Origin: Candidatus Zhuqueibacterota bacterium
GTDB taxonomy: Bacteria > SM23-31 > B21-G16
Assembly: GCA_003644825.1 (NCBI GenBank)
Contig: QNDJ01000160.1
Location: 1-5,183, forward strand
Direction of reading: 5' to 3'
Length of the DNA stretch: 5,183 nucleotides
The notes below the pieces were generated by a model. That model did not search any database and was not told where the DNA came from. It was given only the letters and a program-made list of their open reading frames with translations. The translations under genes and the position numbers were made by a program. Shown in pieces: positions 1 through 5,183 of the stretch. The stretch's first letter is position 1; every line of letters begins with the position of its first letter.

Positions 1-958
1 AAATTATCTCCAGCAATAATAAAATCATAGCCGGAGCAAGAAAATAAGAGAATAATTCAGAGTATCTTGTATATTCTTTGACTTTAATTTTTGTTTTCTC
101 CATTTCCCCTATTTCTTTAAAAATACTTTCAAGTTTTTTCTCATCAGTTGCTCTGAAATACTTACCACCCGTTTCCTTTGCAATTTTTATCAGGACGTCC
201 TCATCTATTTCAACAGGCATTCTTACATATCTTTTACCAAATATCGGGTCATTTACAGGATATAATGCTACCCCTTTTTTCCCTGCCCCTATGGTATATA
301 TTCTGACGTTCATTGCTTTAGCGATCTGTGCTGCTGTTAGAGGGTCAATTTCACCTCTGTTGTTTCTTCCATCGGTTAAAAGAATGACAACCTTACTTTT
401 TGCTTTTGAATTTCTTAATCTATTCACACAATTTGCAATAGCCATTCCAATTGCTGTGCCATCTTCCACCATACCAATCTTGATTTCCTCAAGAAATTTG
501 ATTAATATACCATAATCAAGAGTAAGAGGACATTGAGTATAACTCCTTCCTGCGAAAACTACCATACCAATTCTATCATTTTTTCTACCTTTAATGAAAT
601 CTGCGGCAACAAGTTTTGCTGCTTCTAATCTGTTTCTGGGTTTGAAATCCTCGGCAAGCATACTGCTTGAAATATCAATACAAATTACTATATCTATACC
701 CTCTGTAAGAAGCTCTTCCTGTTTGCTTCTTGATTGAGGTCTGGAAAGAGACAAAATAAGGAGTATTATAACACCTGTCCTGAATAAAAACGGAATGTGA
801 AAAAAATGTCTGTATCGCGTAAACCCTACTTTTTTGATTCCATCTATACTAGGGAACTTAATTGTCCCACCCAATTTTGGTCTTTTTGAAAAATACCAGT
901 AAACAACAACCGGAACAAGTAATAGAAAAAACAGAAACCACGGATCCGCAAACCTCAT
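1..958 (-). CDS. batA: BatA-type VWA-domain membrane protein, 3' end cut by the window edge
   Basis: I translated this frame by hand: 319 codons are open from the ATG at 956-958 to the window edge, with no stop, so the C-terminus is missing. Two N-terminal membrane segments (about residues 8-23 and 57-73) precede a VWA domain (about 88-285), and a third hydrophobic segment begins near 302. The metal-ion-dependent adhesion site looks complete: D95, S97 and S99 in DISSSM, T168 in EDGTAIG, and D196 in LLTDGR. This TM-TM-VWA-TM plan, and an N-terminus starting MRFADPWFL, are typical of BatA/BatB proteins of roughly 320-340 residues, so probably only a few residues are lost. Family members sit in the inner membrane and are thought to work with a MoxR ATPase; their substrate is not established. 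A GGAGGG site 9 nt upstream supports the start. Unlike its neighbours it follows a 262-nt gap. BatA rather than BatB is chosen from order and sequence feel; BatB remains possible. Confidence 0.93.
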   Translation of the reverse strand, partial: MRFADPWFLFFLLLVPVVVYWYFSKRPKLGGTIKFPSIDGIKKVGFTRYRHFFHIPFLFRTGVIILLILSLSRPQSRSKQEELLTEGIDIVICIDISSSMLAEDFKPRNRLEAAKLVAADFIKGRKNDRIGMVVFAGRSYTQCPLTLDYGILIKFLEEIKIGMVEDGTAIGMAIANCVNRLRNSKAKSKVVILLTDGRNNRGEIDPLTAAQIAKAMNVRIYTIGAGKKGVALYPVNDPIFGKRYVRMPVEIDEDVLIKIAKETGGKYFRATDEKKLESIFKEIGEMEKTKIKVKEYTRYSELFSYFLAPAMILLLLEII

Positions 959-967
959 CTTAACTTT

Positions 968-973
968 CCCTCC
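968..973 (-). promoter_or_regulatory. Shine-Dalgarno site of batA
   Basis: GGAGGG on the minus strand lies 9 nt before the batA ATG. It is one of the strongest ribosome-binding sites in the window and fixes the start codon. It also falls inside a short open frame whose TAA stop ends one base before that ATG. Confidence 0.8.
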
Positions 974-1043
974 AGAGTGTATCAGTTCTAAAAGCATAAT
1001 CTGTCATTTCTAATACGACCACATCGCCACACCTATCATTACG

Positions 1044-1093
1044 AGCGTAAAGCAAAACATCCTTTTAATGCTATTTAAATTGCTTCAGACGCT
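1044..1093. repeat. Imperfect inverted repeat in the batD-like/batA gap
   Basis: The arms are 1044-1055 (AGCGTAAAGCAA) and 1080-1093 (TTGCTTCAGACGCT). They pair as 6 bp plus 5 bp around a small asymmetric internal loop, with a 24-nt apical loop. The arms, and the flanking TATCATTACGAGCG at 1035-1048, resemble a worn version of the TGTCATTGCGAGCG...AAGCAAT palindromic repeats scattered through many bacterial genomes. That resemblance is from memory and was not searched. The left arm lies inside the other inverted repeat's outer region, so the two pairings are interleaved. Confidence 0.45.
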
Positions 1094-1126
1094 ACTTATT
1101 ATATCAAAACTCACTTTTTAAATAGC
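1070..1126. repeat. Perfect 10-nt inverted repeat flanking an extended -10 box
   Basis: GCTATTTAAA at 1070-1079 is the exact reverse complement of TTTAAATAGC at 1117-1126, with 37 nt between them. The enclosed stretch holds the extended -10 candidate at 1098-1106 and the right arm of the neighbouring inverted repeat. It could be a pair of protein-binding half sites, an RNA stem (8 of 10 pairs would be A-U), or the ends of a decayed small repeat element. The sequence alone does not separate these. Confidence 0.5.
1098..1106 (-). promoter_or_regulatory. Candidate extended -10 promoter for batA
   Basis: On the minus strand the sequence reads TGATATAAT, a consensus TATAAT (1098-1103) preceded by TGN, the extended -10 motif of housekeeping sigma factors. 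No convincing -35 hexamer lies 16-18 nt upstream, which is acceptable for extended -10 promoters. Transcription would start near 1091 and give batA a leader of about 130 nt. The AT-rich background makes chance matches common, but the motif is exact and lies in the only sizeable gap of the cluster. Confidence 0.4.
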
Positions 1127-1157
1127 CGCCTGATTCCAATGTTTTACAATTTTATCG

Positions 1158-1173
1158 TACTTAAAAATAAGTA
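1158..1173. repeat. Short AT-rich hairpin downstream of the BatD-like gene
   Basis: TACTTA (1158-1163) and TAAGTA (1168-1173) pair perfectly around a 4-nt loop, about 48 nt past the stop of the BatD-like gene on the minus strand. The stem has only one G-C pair and no U-tract follows in the transcribed direction, so it is not a standard intrinsic terminator. It may help mark a 3' end or simply be chance in AT-rich DNA. Confidence 0.25.
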
Positions 1174-1188
1174 TCAGGAAAAATTTAA

Positions 1189-1216
1189 CTTATATTAATT
1201 TGTTCAGAGTTTTCAA
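1189..1216 (-). promoter_or_regulatory. Weak second promoter candidate, -35/-10 pair
   Basis: TTGAAA (1211-1216) and TATAAG (1189-1194) on the minus strand are separated by 16 nt, just after the stop of the BatD-like gene. Both hexamers deviate from consensus and the region is very AT-rich, so this is a weaker candidate than the extended -10 box nearer batA. Confidence 0.2.
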
Positions 1217-1220
1217 CTTT

Positions 1221-2159
1221 TTAAGTATTTTTTTCTTCCTCAGATTGTACCAGAACAATTTTTGTGCTTTCTATTATTTTTAATGCTCTTTTTGTAGTAT
1301 TATCAATTTCTTCCTGAGAAGGAATATACTTTGCAAATTTAACGAAATCACATTCATTTAAAAACGCCCTCATTTCTATACTTACTCCATCTTCCACACC
1401 ACTCTTTTCAAGGCTGTTTATTATTTCTGATGTTGTCATTTCCATAGCCGGTATAAAATACCTGCCATCTATATATGTTCTTATTATATCGGATAGTTCT
1501 GTATAATATTCTTTTACTTTTCCCTGTTCTAAAAGTTTCGATTTCTGGAGTCTATTTAAAGATTCAATAGCAATCTCATGAGCAGGTCTTGGTGGAGCTT
1601 TTTTTACAGGTATAATACTCTCTCCTTTTTTCTTCTTCTTAAAATAATAATATAAAAATGCAACTAACAGTAACAGTAATAATCCTGCTGATGAAAGGTA
1701 AATAATTCTTTTTAAATTTCTTTTAAGTTCAGCAGGGGGTTTTAATCCTTTAATATCCTTAGCTTCGCTCGGTTTCACGCTTCTAACATTTATAGTAATC
1801 TCCTGGGTTTTTAATTCTTTCCTGATTGAATCCACCCCAGTGTAATAAACGCTGATCGGTGGAATAACATACTTTCCCGTATCGTAGGTGGTTATTATAT
1901 ATTCAACCCTATCCTCAATTTTATCATTTATTTTAACAGGCTCGTAAACTTTATAATCCCTGATTTCAAAATAACCGAGGTTTGAAGCCAGTCCTGGCAT
2001 TTCTACCTTAAGGTTTTTATCTCGTTTAACAATTATTTCATATTTTATAAGGTCTCCTATAGTGATAACACTTTTATCAACCTTCGATTCAATCGATATA
2101 CCACCAGTTTGAATAAGAACTAAGTAAATCGGAAGTAATATCTTTAATAAAGTCAGCAT
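1221..2159 (-). CDS. BatD/DUF4381-like single-pass membrane protein
   Basis: This 312-residue protein has a hydrophobic N-terminus (about 1-20) that reads as a signal peptide. An exported beta-rich domain follows (about 22-127), with alternating hydrophobic strands and a DTGKYVIPP motif near 93-101 of the type seen in BatD-like Ig-fold domains. One strong membrane helix (about 152-173) ends in KKKKK, which keeps the tail in the cytoplasm. The tail (about 193-300) is helical, and LSDIIRTYI and FVKFAKYIPS are characteristic of the DUF4381/BatD tail region. It is shorter than multi-domain BatD proteins, so it is best described as a compact BatD-like protein. The ribosome-binding site is weak (GAG about 5 nt before the ATG). 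An in-frame TGA three codons upstream rules out extension. It lies 17 nt after the lipoprotein gene, so translation may be coupled. The predicted job is to link a periplasmic domain to the MoxR/VWA proteins inside the cell. Confidence 0.85.
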   Translation of the reverse strand: MLTLLKILLPIYLVLIQTGGISIESKVDKSVITIGDLIKYEIIVKRDKNLKVEMPGLASNLGYFEIRDYKVYEPVKINDKIEDRVEYIITTYDTGKYVIPPISVYYTGVDSIRKELKTQEITINVRSVKPSEAKDIKGLKPPAELKRNLKRIIYLSSAGLLLLLLVAFLYYYFKKKKKGESIIPVKKAPPRPAHEIAIESLNRLQKSKLLEQGKVKEYYTELSDIIRTYIDGRYFIPAMEMTTSEIINSLEKSGVEDGVSIEMRAFLNECDFVKFAKYIPSQEEIDNTTKRALKIIESTKIVLVQSEEEKNT

Positions 2160-2176
2160 TTTAACTCAATATAACT

Positions 2177-3115
2177 CTATTTAATTTTATCCTCATAGAT
2201 TTTTACATTTTGTGCCTGCATAAGTCTTTGAAGCAGGTCATCCATTGCTTTTCTTTCTTTTTCTGCTTTCAGCATATTATAGACTTCTTCTTTTGCTTCT
2301 TCAAATGACTTTTGTTTTTTTACCTTTCCTTTTTTATCTTTTTCGACAAATTTATCTTTATTTGCCTTATAATATAATTTTAAATCTTCATCTGTAATTT
2401 TTACTTTATTTTTCAGTTCTTCATTGACCAATTTGTTCGCCATAAGTGATTTTTTTGCCTGAAAAACAGCCTCGATGATTTCTTTATCTTTATCAAGCCC
2501 TTTTCTCAATGCAGAATTATAAAGAAGCTCAACCATAAGATATCTCTTAAGAACATCAAGTTTATCATTTCTTTTGATTGACTTCTTTCTATATTCAGGC
2601 GGTAAGGACTTCTGTTCTTTATTTATAAGATATTTCAAATAACCGGATGTTATTTTTCTGTCACCGATTTCGGCAATAACTTCACCAGGATACTGTTTTT
2701 CTATTTGAGACTGATCCAGCATAGCGGATTCCTTCAAAGCCTGCTGGGCATCGACTGATTTATCCAGTCTTTCAAGACAGGCAATTATTTTTTTATTTGC
2801 CTCATTGACTAACTTACTCTCAGGATAAAGATACTTTACTTTAAGAAAGTATGCCATTGCATTTTCATAATCATTTATTCTTTCAAAGTATATATTTCCG
2901 ATTTCATAGTTTATGCTCGCTCTAACATTTTTAGGAACATCGTAATTCTCAAGATAATTTTTGTATTCTTCGATAGCCTGGGTATATAATTCTCTGTTAA
3001 AAAGAGCATTAGCAAATTCCCTCTGTTTTTCCCCCGAAACAGAAACATTTTTTGTTTTGGAACAGAAAAATAAAGTAAGAATAAATAAAAACAAAATAAA
3101 AAACCTCAACTTCAT
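2177..3115 (-). CDS. Putative lipoprotein: TPR-like repeats plus SurA/PpiD-like module lacking the parvulin domain
   Basis: The 312-residue product begins with a Lys/Arg pair, a Phe/Leu-rich segment and Cys18 (LTLFFC), giving a likely lipoprotein signal; Phe just before the Cys is unusual for a lipobox. Residues about 31-120 form two or three TPR-like helix pairs (ALFNRELYTQAIEEYKNYL, then IGNIYFERINDYENAMAYF). From about 143 the sequence follows SurA/PrsA/PpiD chaperones: VIAEIGDRKIT, a helix ending LLYNSALRKGL near 197-207, and ITDEDLKLYYKANKDKF at 240-256. There the parvulin peptidyl-prolyl isomerase domain would normally be inserted. Instead a short Lys-rich linker (about 257-269) leads straight to the usual closing helix (FEEAKEEVYNMLKAEKERK). 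It should therefore hold clients without isomerase activity. The start is supported by GGTGAG 3 nt upstream. It lies 13 nt after the DUF58 gene and 17 nt before the BatD-like gene, so it is embedded in the operon and may take the place of the TPR protein BatC. Confidence 0.82.
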   Translation of the reverse strand: MKLRFFILFLFILTLFFCSKTKNVSVSGEKQREFANALFNRELYTQAIEEYKNYLENYDVPKNVRASINYEIGNIYFERINDYENAMAYFLKVKYLYPESKLVNEANKKIIACLERLDKSVDAQQALKESAMLDQSQIEKQYPGEVIAEIGDRKITSGYLKYLINKEQKSLPPEYRKKSIKRNDKLDVLKRYLMVELLYNSALRKGLDKDKEIIEAVFQAKKSLMANKLVNEELKNKVKITDEDLKLYYKANKDKFVEKDKKGKVKKQKSFEEAKEEVYNMLKAEKERKAMDDLLQRLMQAQNVKIYEDKIK

Positions 3116-3128
3116 TTTCTCACCAATT

Positions 3129-4007
3129 TTATCTAAACCTTTTTGCTCTCATTCTGAAAAATTTAATAACAGGTTCTATGTAAGATTCTGCTGTTGAAAT
3201 ATCTATAAAATCGACGTTCATTGATTTAAACATTCTTTCTCTTTCCTGTTTTTCCTTTGAAGAATTTATAGTAAATAGTTCTCTTAAACCTGCATCCCTG
3301 GTATCTACCAGAATAATTTCACCTGTTTCTGCATCCTCAAGTTCAATAAATCCAACTTTCGGAATTGATCTTTCCCTGGGGTCAGATATTGTTATAGCTA
3401 TAATATCGTGCCTTTTATTGGTAATTCTTAAAGCTTTTTCATAATCTTCAGAAATAAAATCTGAAACAATAAAGACAACACTCCTTTTTCTTATAACTCT
3501 ACTCAGATACTCGAGCACCATATTGATATCAGTTTTATTTCCCTGAGGTTTATGATAAAGCAATTCTCTTAATACTCTTAAAACGTGAGTTTTTCCCTTT
3601 TTCGGAGGAACAAACTTCTCTATTTTATCAGTAAATATGATTAAACCAACTTTATCATTATTCTTTATAGCCGAAAAAGCAAGAACTGCACATAATTCAA
3701 CCGCTATTTCACCTTTCATTCTCTGCACTGTCCCGAAATATCCAGAAGAGCTCACATCCACAAGAAGCATAACAGTTAATTCTCTTTCTTCTTCAAAAAC
3801 CTTAACATAAGGATGGCTCATTCTTGCAGAAACGTTCCAGTCGATACTACGGATATCATCACCATACTGGTATTCTCTTACCTCGGCAAAATCCATTCCT
3901 CTTCCTTTAAAGACCGAATGATATTCGCCACTGAAAACATCGTTTACTATTCCCCTGGTTGTAATTTCTATTCTTTTAACTTTCTTAAGGATTTCTTTCG
4001 GAATCAT
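3129..4007 (-). CDS. DUF58 family protein, soluble VWA-like MoxR partner
   Basis: This 292-residue protein carries the DUF58 signature at about 36-62: GRGMDFAEVREYQYGDD followed by IRSIDWNVSAR. A VWA-like Rossmann fold follows (about 75-245). The metal site begins DVSSS at 84-88 (D84, S86, S88), and a second acidic strand end occurs in FIVSDF (D183). No membrane helix is visible, so this is the short cytoplasmic form; longer DUF58 proteins carry N-terminal membrane helices. DUF58 genes usually sit next to moxR, and their products are thought to be adaptors or substrates of the ATPase, as VWA proteins are in RavA/ViaA and related pairs. It starts 3 nt after the moxR stop. An AGAGG at 4019-4023, inside the end of moxR and 11 nt from the ATG, is the probable ribosome-binding site, so translation is likely coupled. 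Confidence 0.95.
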   Translation of the reverse strand: MIPKEILKKVKRIEITTRGIVNDVFSGEYHSVFKGRGMDFAEVREYQYGDDIRSIDWNVSARMSHPYVKVFEEERELTVMLLVDVSSSGYFGTVQRMKGEIAVELCAVLAFSAIKNNDKVGLIIFTDKIEKFVPPKKGKTHVLRVLRELLYHKPQGNKTDINMVLEYLSRVIRKRSVVFIVSDFISEDYEKALRITNKRHDIIAITISDPRERSIPKVGFIELEDAETGEIILVDTRDAGLRELFTINSSKEKQERERMFKSMNVDFIDISTAESYIEPVIKFFRMRAKRFR

Positions 4008-4010
4008 ATT

Positions 4011-5000
4011 TTATGGGACCTCTATTCTGTTAAGGATTTTTCTCACCACATCTTCCGAAGTTACTTCTTCGGCTTCAGCTTCATAAGTAATAATAACTCT
4101 GTGCCTTAAAACATCAAGCCCAATTGACCTGACATCTTCCGGTGTTACATACCCTCTTCTTCTTAAAAAAGCATGAGCTTTTGACGCAAGTGTAAGGTAT
4201 ATAGAGGCTCTCGGGGATGCACCATAACTTATTAATTCCTTTAGATCATCAAGTCCATAATCAGAAGGAGACCTCGTCGCAAATACAATGTCTATAATGT
4301 ATTTTTCGATTTTTTCATCAAGATAGACCTCCTGAACAACAGACCTGGCTTTTATAATATCCTCTGGAGAAATAACAGGATTTACTTCTATTACACCATT
4401 TCTTGTCATTCTCCTCATAATCTCAAGTTCTTCTTCCTTGTTAGGATACCCGATGGTTATTTTCAGCATAAATCTGTCAACCTGAGCCTCGGGTAATGGA
4501 TACGTTCCTTCCTGTTCAATAGGATTTTGAGTGGCAAGCACAAGAAAAGGGTCTTCAAGTTTAAAAGTATTTTCCCCGATTGTTACCTGCCTTTCCTGCA
4601 TTGCTTCGAGCAATGCACTCTGAACCTTTGCAGGGGACCTGTTGATCTCATCTGCAAGTATAAGATTTGCAAAAATAGGACCCTTTTTCGTCTGGAAAGT
4701 CCCATCATTCTGGTTATATATGAGGGTCCCGATGAGGTCTGCAGGCAGAAGATCAGGGGTGAACTGAATCCTCTGAAATTTGGTTCTAATAGCCTTTGAA
4801 AGTGTGCTCACCGATAGAGTTTTTGCAAGCCCGGGAACCCCCTCAAGAAGGATATGCCCATTTGATAAAAGCCCTATAAGAAGGCGTTCTATCATATATC
4901 TCTGACCCACTATAACCTTGCTTATTTCATTCATCAGCTTCTCAACAAATTCTGATTCTCTTTCAATCTTCTCATTTATTGCCTGAATATCCTTATGCAT
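4011..5000 (-). CDS. moxR: MoxR-type AAA+ ATPase
   Basis: This 329-residue product is a full-length MoxR-family AAA+ ATPase. It has a Walker A GVPGLAKT (54-61), Walker B LILADEIN with D117 and E118, sensor 1 in ATQNP (N159), an arginine-finger candidate in EAQVDRF (R176), and sensor 2 in GASPRAS (R264). The lid domain fills about 200-329. All catalytic elements are intact. MoxR proteins form rings that use ATP to remodel or activate partner proteins, usually with VWA-domain products encoded alongside; here these are the DUF58 and BatA-type proteins. The start is supported by GGAGGA just upstream, at a rather short spacing (3 nt). The gene lies 41 nt after the preceding partial gene and 3 nt before DUF58. 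It appears to be the first canonical gene of the cluster, and the exact client is unknown. Confidence 0.97.
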   Translation of the reverse strand: MHKDIQAINEKIERESEFVEKLMNEISKVIVGQRYMIERLLIGLLSNGHILLEGVPGLAKTLSVSTLSKAIRTKFQRIQFTPDLLPADLIGTLIYNQNDGTFQTKKGPIFANLILADEINRSPAKVQSALLEAMQERQVTIGENTFKLEDPFLVLATQNPIEQEGTYPLPEAQVDRFMLKITIGYPNKEEELEIMRRMTRNGVIEVNPVISPEDIIKARSVVQEVYLDEKIEKYIIDIVFATRSPSDYGLDDLKELISYGASPRASIYLTLASKAHAFLRRRGYVTPEDVRSIGLDVLRHRVIITYEAEAEEVTSEDVVRKILNRIEVP

Positions 5001-5003
5001 TGT

Positions 5004-5009
5004 TCCTCC
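5004..5009 (-). promoter_or_regulatory. Shine-Dalgarno site of moxR
   Basis: GGAGGA on the minus strand ends 3 nt before the ATG at 4998-5000. The match to the anti-Shine-Dalgarno sequence is strong and the spacing is shorter than usual. No nearby in-frame alternative start has a better site, so the annotated start stands. Confidence 0.7.
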
Positions 5010-5019
5010 ACTATTTCAT

Positions 5020-5029
5020 TAATCGATTA
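5020..5029. repeat. 10-bp palindrome just upstream of moxR
   Basis: TAATCGATTA is a perfect 10-bp palindrome in the 41-nt gap between the upstream gene and moxR, 10 nt beyond the Shine-Dalgarno site. It could be an operator half-site pair, but a palindrome this short is common by chance in AT-rich DNA. Confidence 0.2.
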
Positions 5030-5041
5030 TCTATCTCTGAT

Positions 5042-5183
5042 TTATTTCTTTTTTTCTTCAACTTCTTTTAATTTCTTTTTATGCTTATATTTTTCAATTA
5101 TCCATTCGATTGAACCATATATTATCTGGAAGTCATCTATTGTTACTTCCTGTCCAGAAAATCTTAATACCTCACTCCTTTTG
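5042..5183 (-). CDS. C-terminal 46 residues of an unrecognised protein
   Basis: A frame open from the window edge encodes 46 residues and ends at TAA (5042-5044); the 5' part lies outside. The visible part begins KRSEVLRFSGQEVTIDDF, continues through a probable amphipathic helix (IIYGSIEWIIEKYK) and ends in a Lys/Glu-rich tail with KKKLKEVEEKKK. The mixed tail suggests a soluble or cytoplasmic C-terminus. I do not recognise the family. It is on the same strand as moxR, 41 nt away with no obvious terminator between them, so it may be the preceding gene of the operon. Codon use matches the downstream genes, which supports it being real coding sequence. Confidence 0.65.
   Translation of the reverse strand, partial: KRSEVLRFSGQEVTIDDFQIIYGSIEWIIEKYKHKKKLKEVEEKKK

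Noticed and set aside
78-515. Plus-strand open frame of 145 codons with hydrophobic stretches
   Set aside because: It lies wholly antisense to the VWA domain of batA, which has intact metal-binding motifs. Its composition is what the reverse of a Lys/Ile/Glu-rich gene gives, and it lacks a convincing ribosome-binding site.
1010-1060. 16-codon minus-strand frame starting ATGTTTTGC
   Set aside because: It is very short, its AAAAGG sits directly against the ATG with no spacing, and it ends well before batA without coupling.
1158-1173. Hairpin considered as an intrinsic terminator of the BatD-like gene
   Set aside because: The stem is almost all A-T and no U-run follows it on the transcribed strand, so it does not meet the usual pattern.
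2961-3197. Plus-strand open frame of 78 codons
   Set aside because: It is antisense across the junction of the lipoprotein and DUF58 genes, both well supported, and shows no domain or signal.
3813-4109. Plus-strand open frame of 98 codons
   Set aside because: It is antisense to the conserved DUF58 signature and the end of moxR, so it is a shadow frame.
4527-4799. Plus-strand open frame of 90 codons with several Cys residues
   Set aside because: It is antisense to the Walker B and sensor 1 region of moxR; the Cys residues come from reading the reverse of conserved codons.
1-5183. CRISPR array, tRNA, rRNA, insertion sequence or toxin-antitoxin pair
   Set aside because: No regularly spaced repeats, cloverleaf or rRNA-like stretch, transposase motifs or small paired genes were seen on either strand by reading; no search tool was used.

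Overview
The window is AT-rich bacterial DNA in which every convincing gene lies on the minus strand, so transcription runs from high to low coordinates. It carries most of a MoxR/Bat ('Batteries of aerotolerance'-type) cluster. In transcription order it holds: the last 46 codons of an unrecognised gene (5042-5183); a MoxR-type AAA+ ATPase (4011-5000); a soluble DUF58 protein (3129-4007); a putative lipoprotein joining TPR-like helices to a SurA/PpiD-like chaperone module with no parvulin domain (2177-3115); a BatD/DUF4381-like single-pass membrane protein (1221-2159); a 262-bp gap; and a BatA-type von Willebrand A (VWA) membrane protein (1-958) that runs off the low-coordinate edge.

The organism looks like a bacterium with low G+C, strong GGAGG-type Shine-Dalgarno sites, and AGA and AAA as favoured Arg and Lys codons. 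A lipoprotein and a SurA-like periplasmic helper suggest a diderm cell. The gene set fits an anaerobe or thermophile from a poorly cultured phylum or a Bacteroidota/Spirochaete-like lineage, but the sequence does not settle the taxonomy.

The four genes from 5000 down to 1221 are packed tightly (gaps of 3, 13 and 17 nt) and are almost certainly one transcript. The partial upstream gene, 41 nt away, may belong to it. In comparable clusters MoxR is a chaperone-like ATPase that works with VWA/MIDAS proteins. Here the DUF58 protein would be its cytoplasmic VWA-like partner and BatA the membrane-anchored one. The BatD-like protein offers an exported domain plus a cytoplasmic tail, and the TPR/SurA-like lipoprotein would add a periplasmic arm. 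A role in envelope biogenesis or stress is inferred from family knowledge.

The gap at 959-1220 is the least ordinary stretch. It contains an extended -10 box flanked by a perfect 10-nt inverted repeat, interleaved with a second inverted repeat in H-type pseudoknot order, and a short open frame that stops one base before the batA start codon. It may hold a separate promoter and leader for batA, or the worn remains of an interspersed palindromic repeat.
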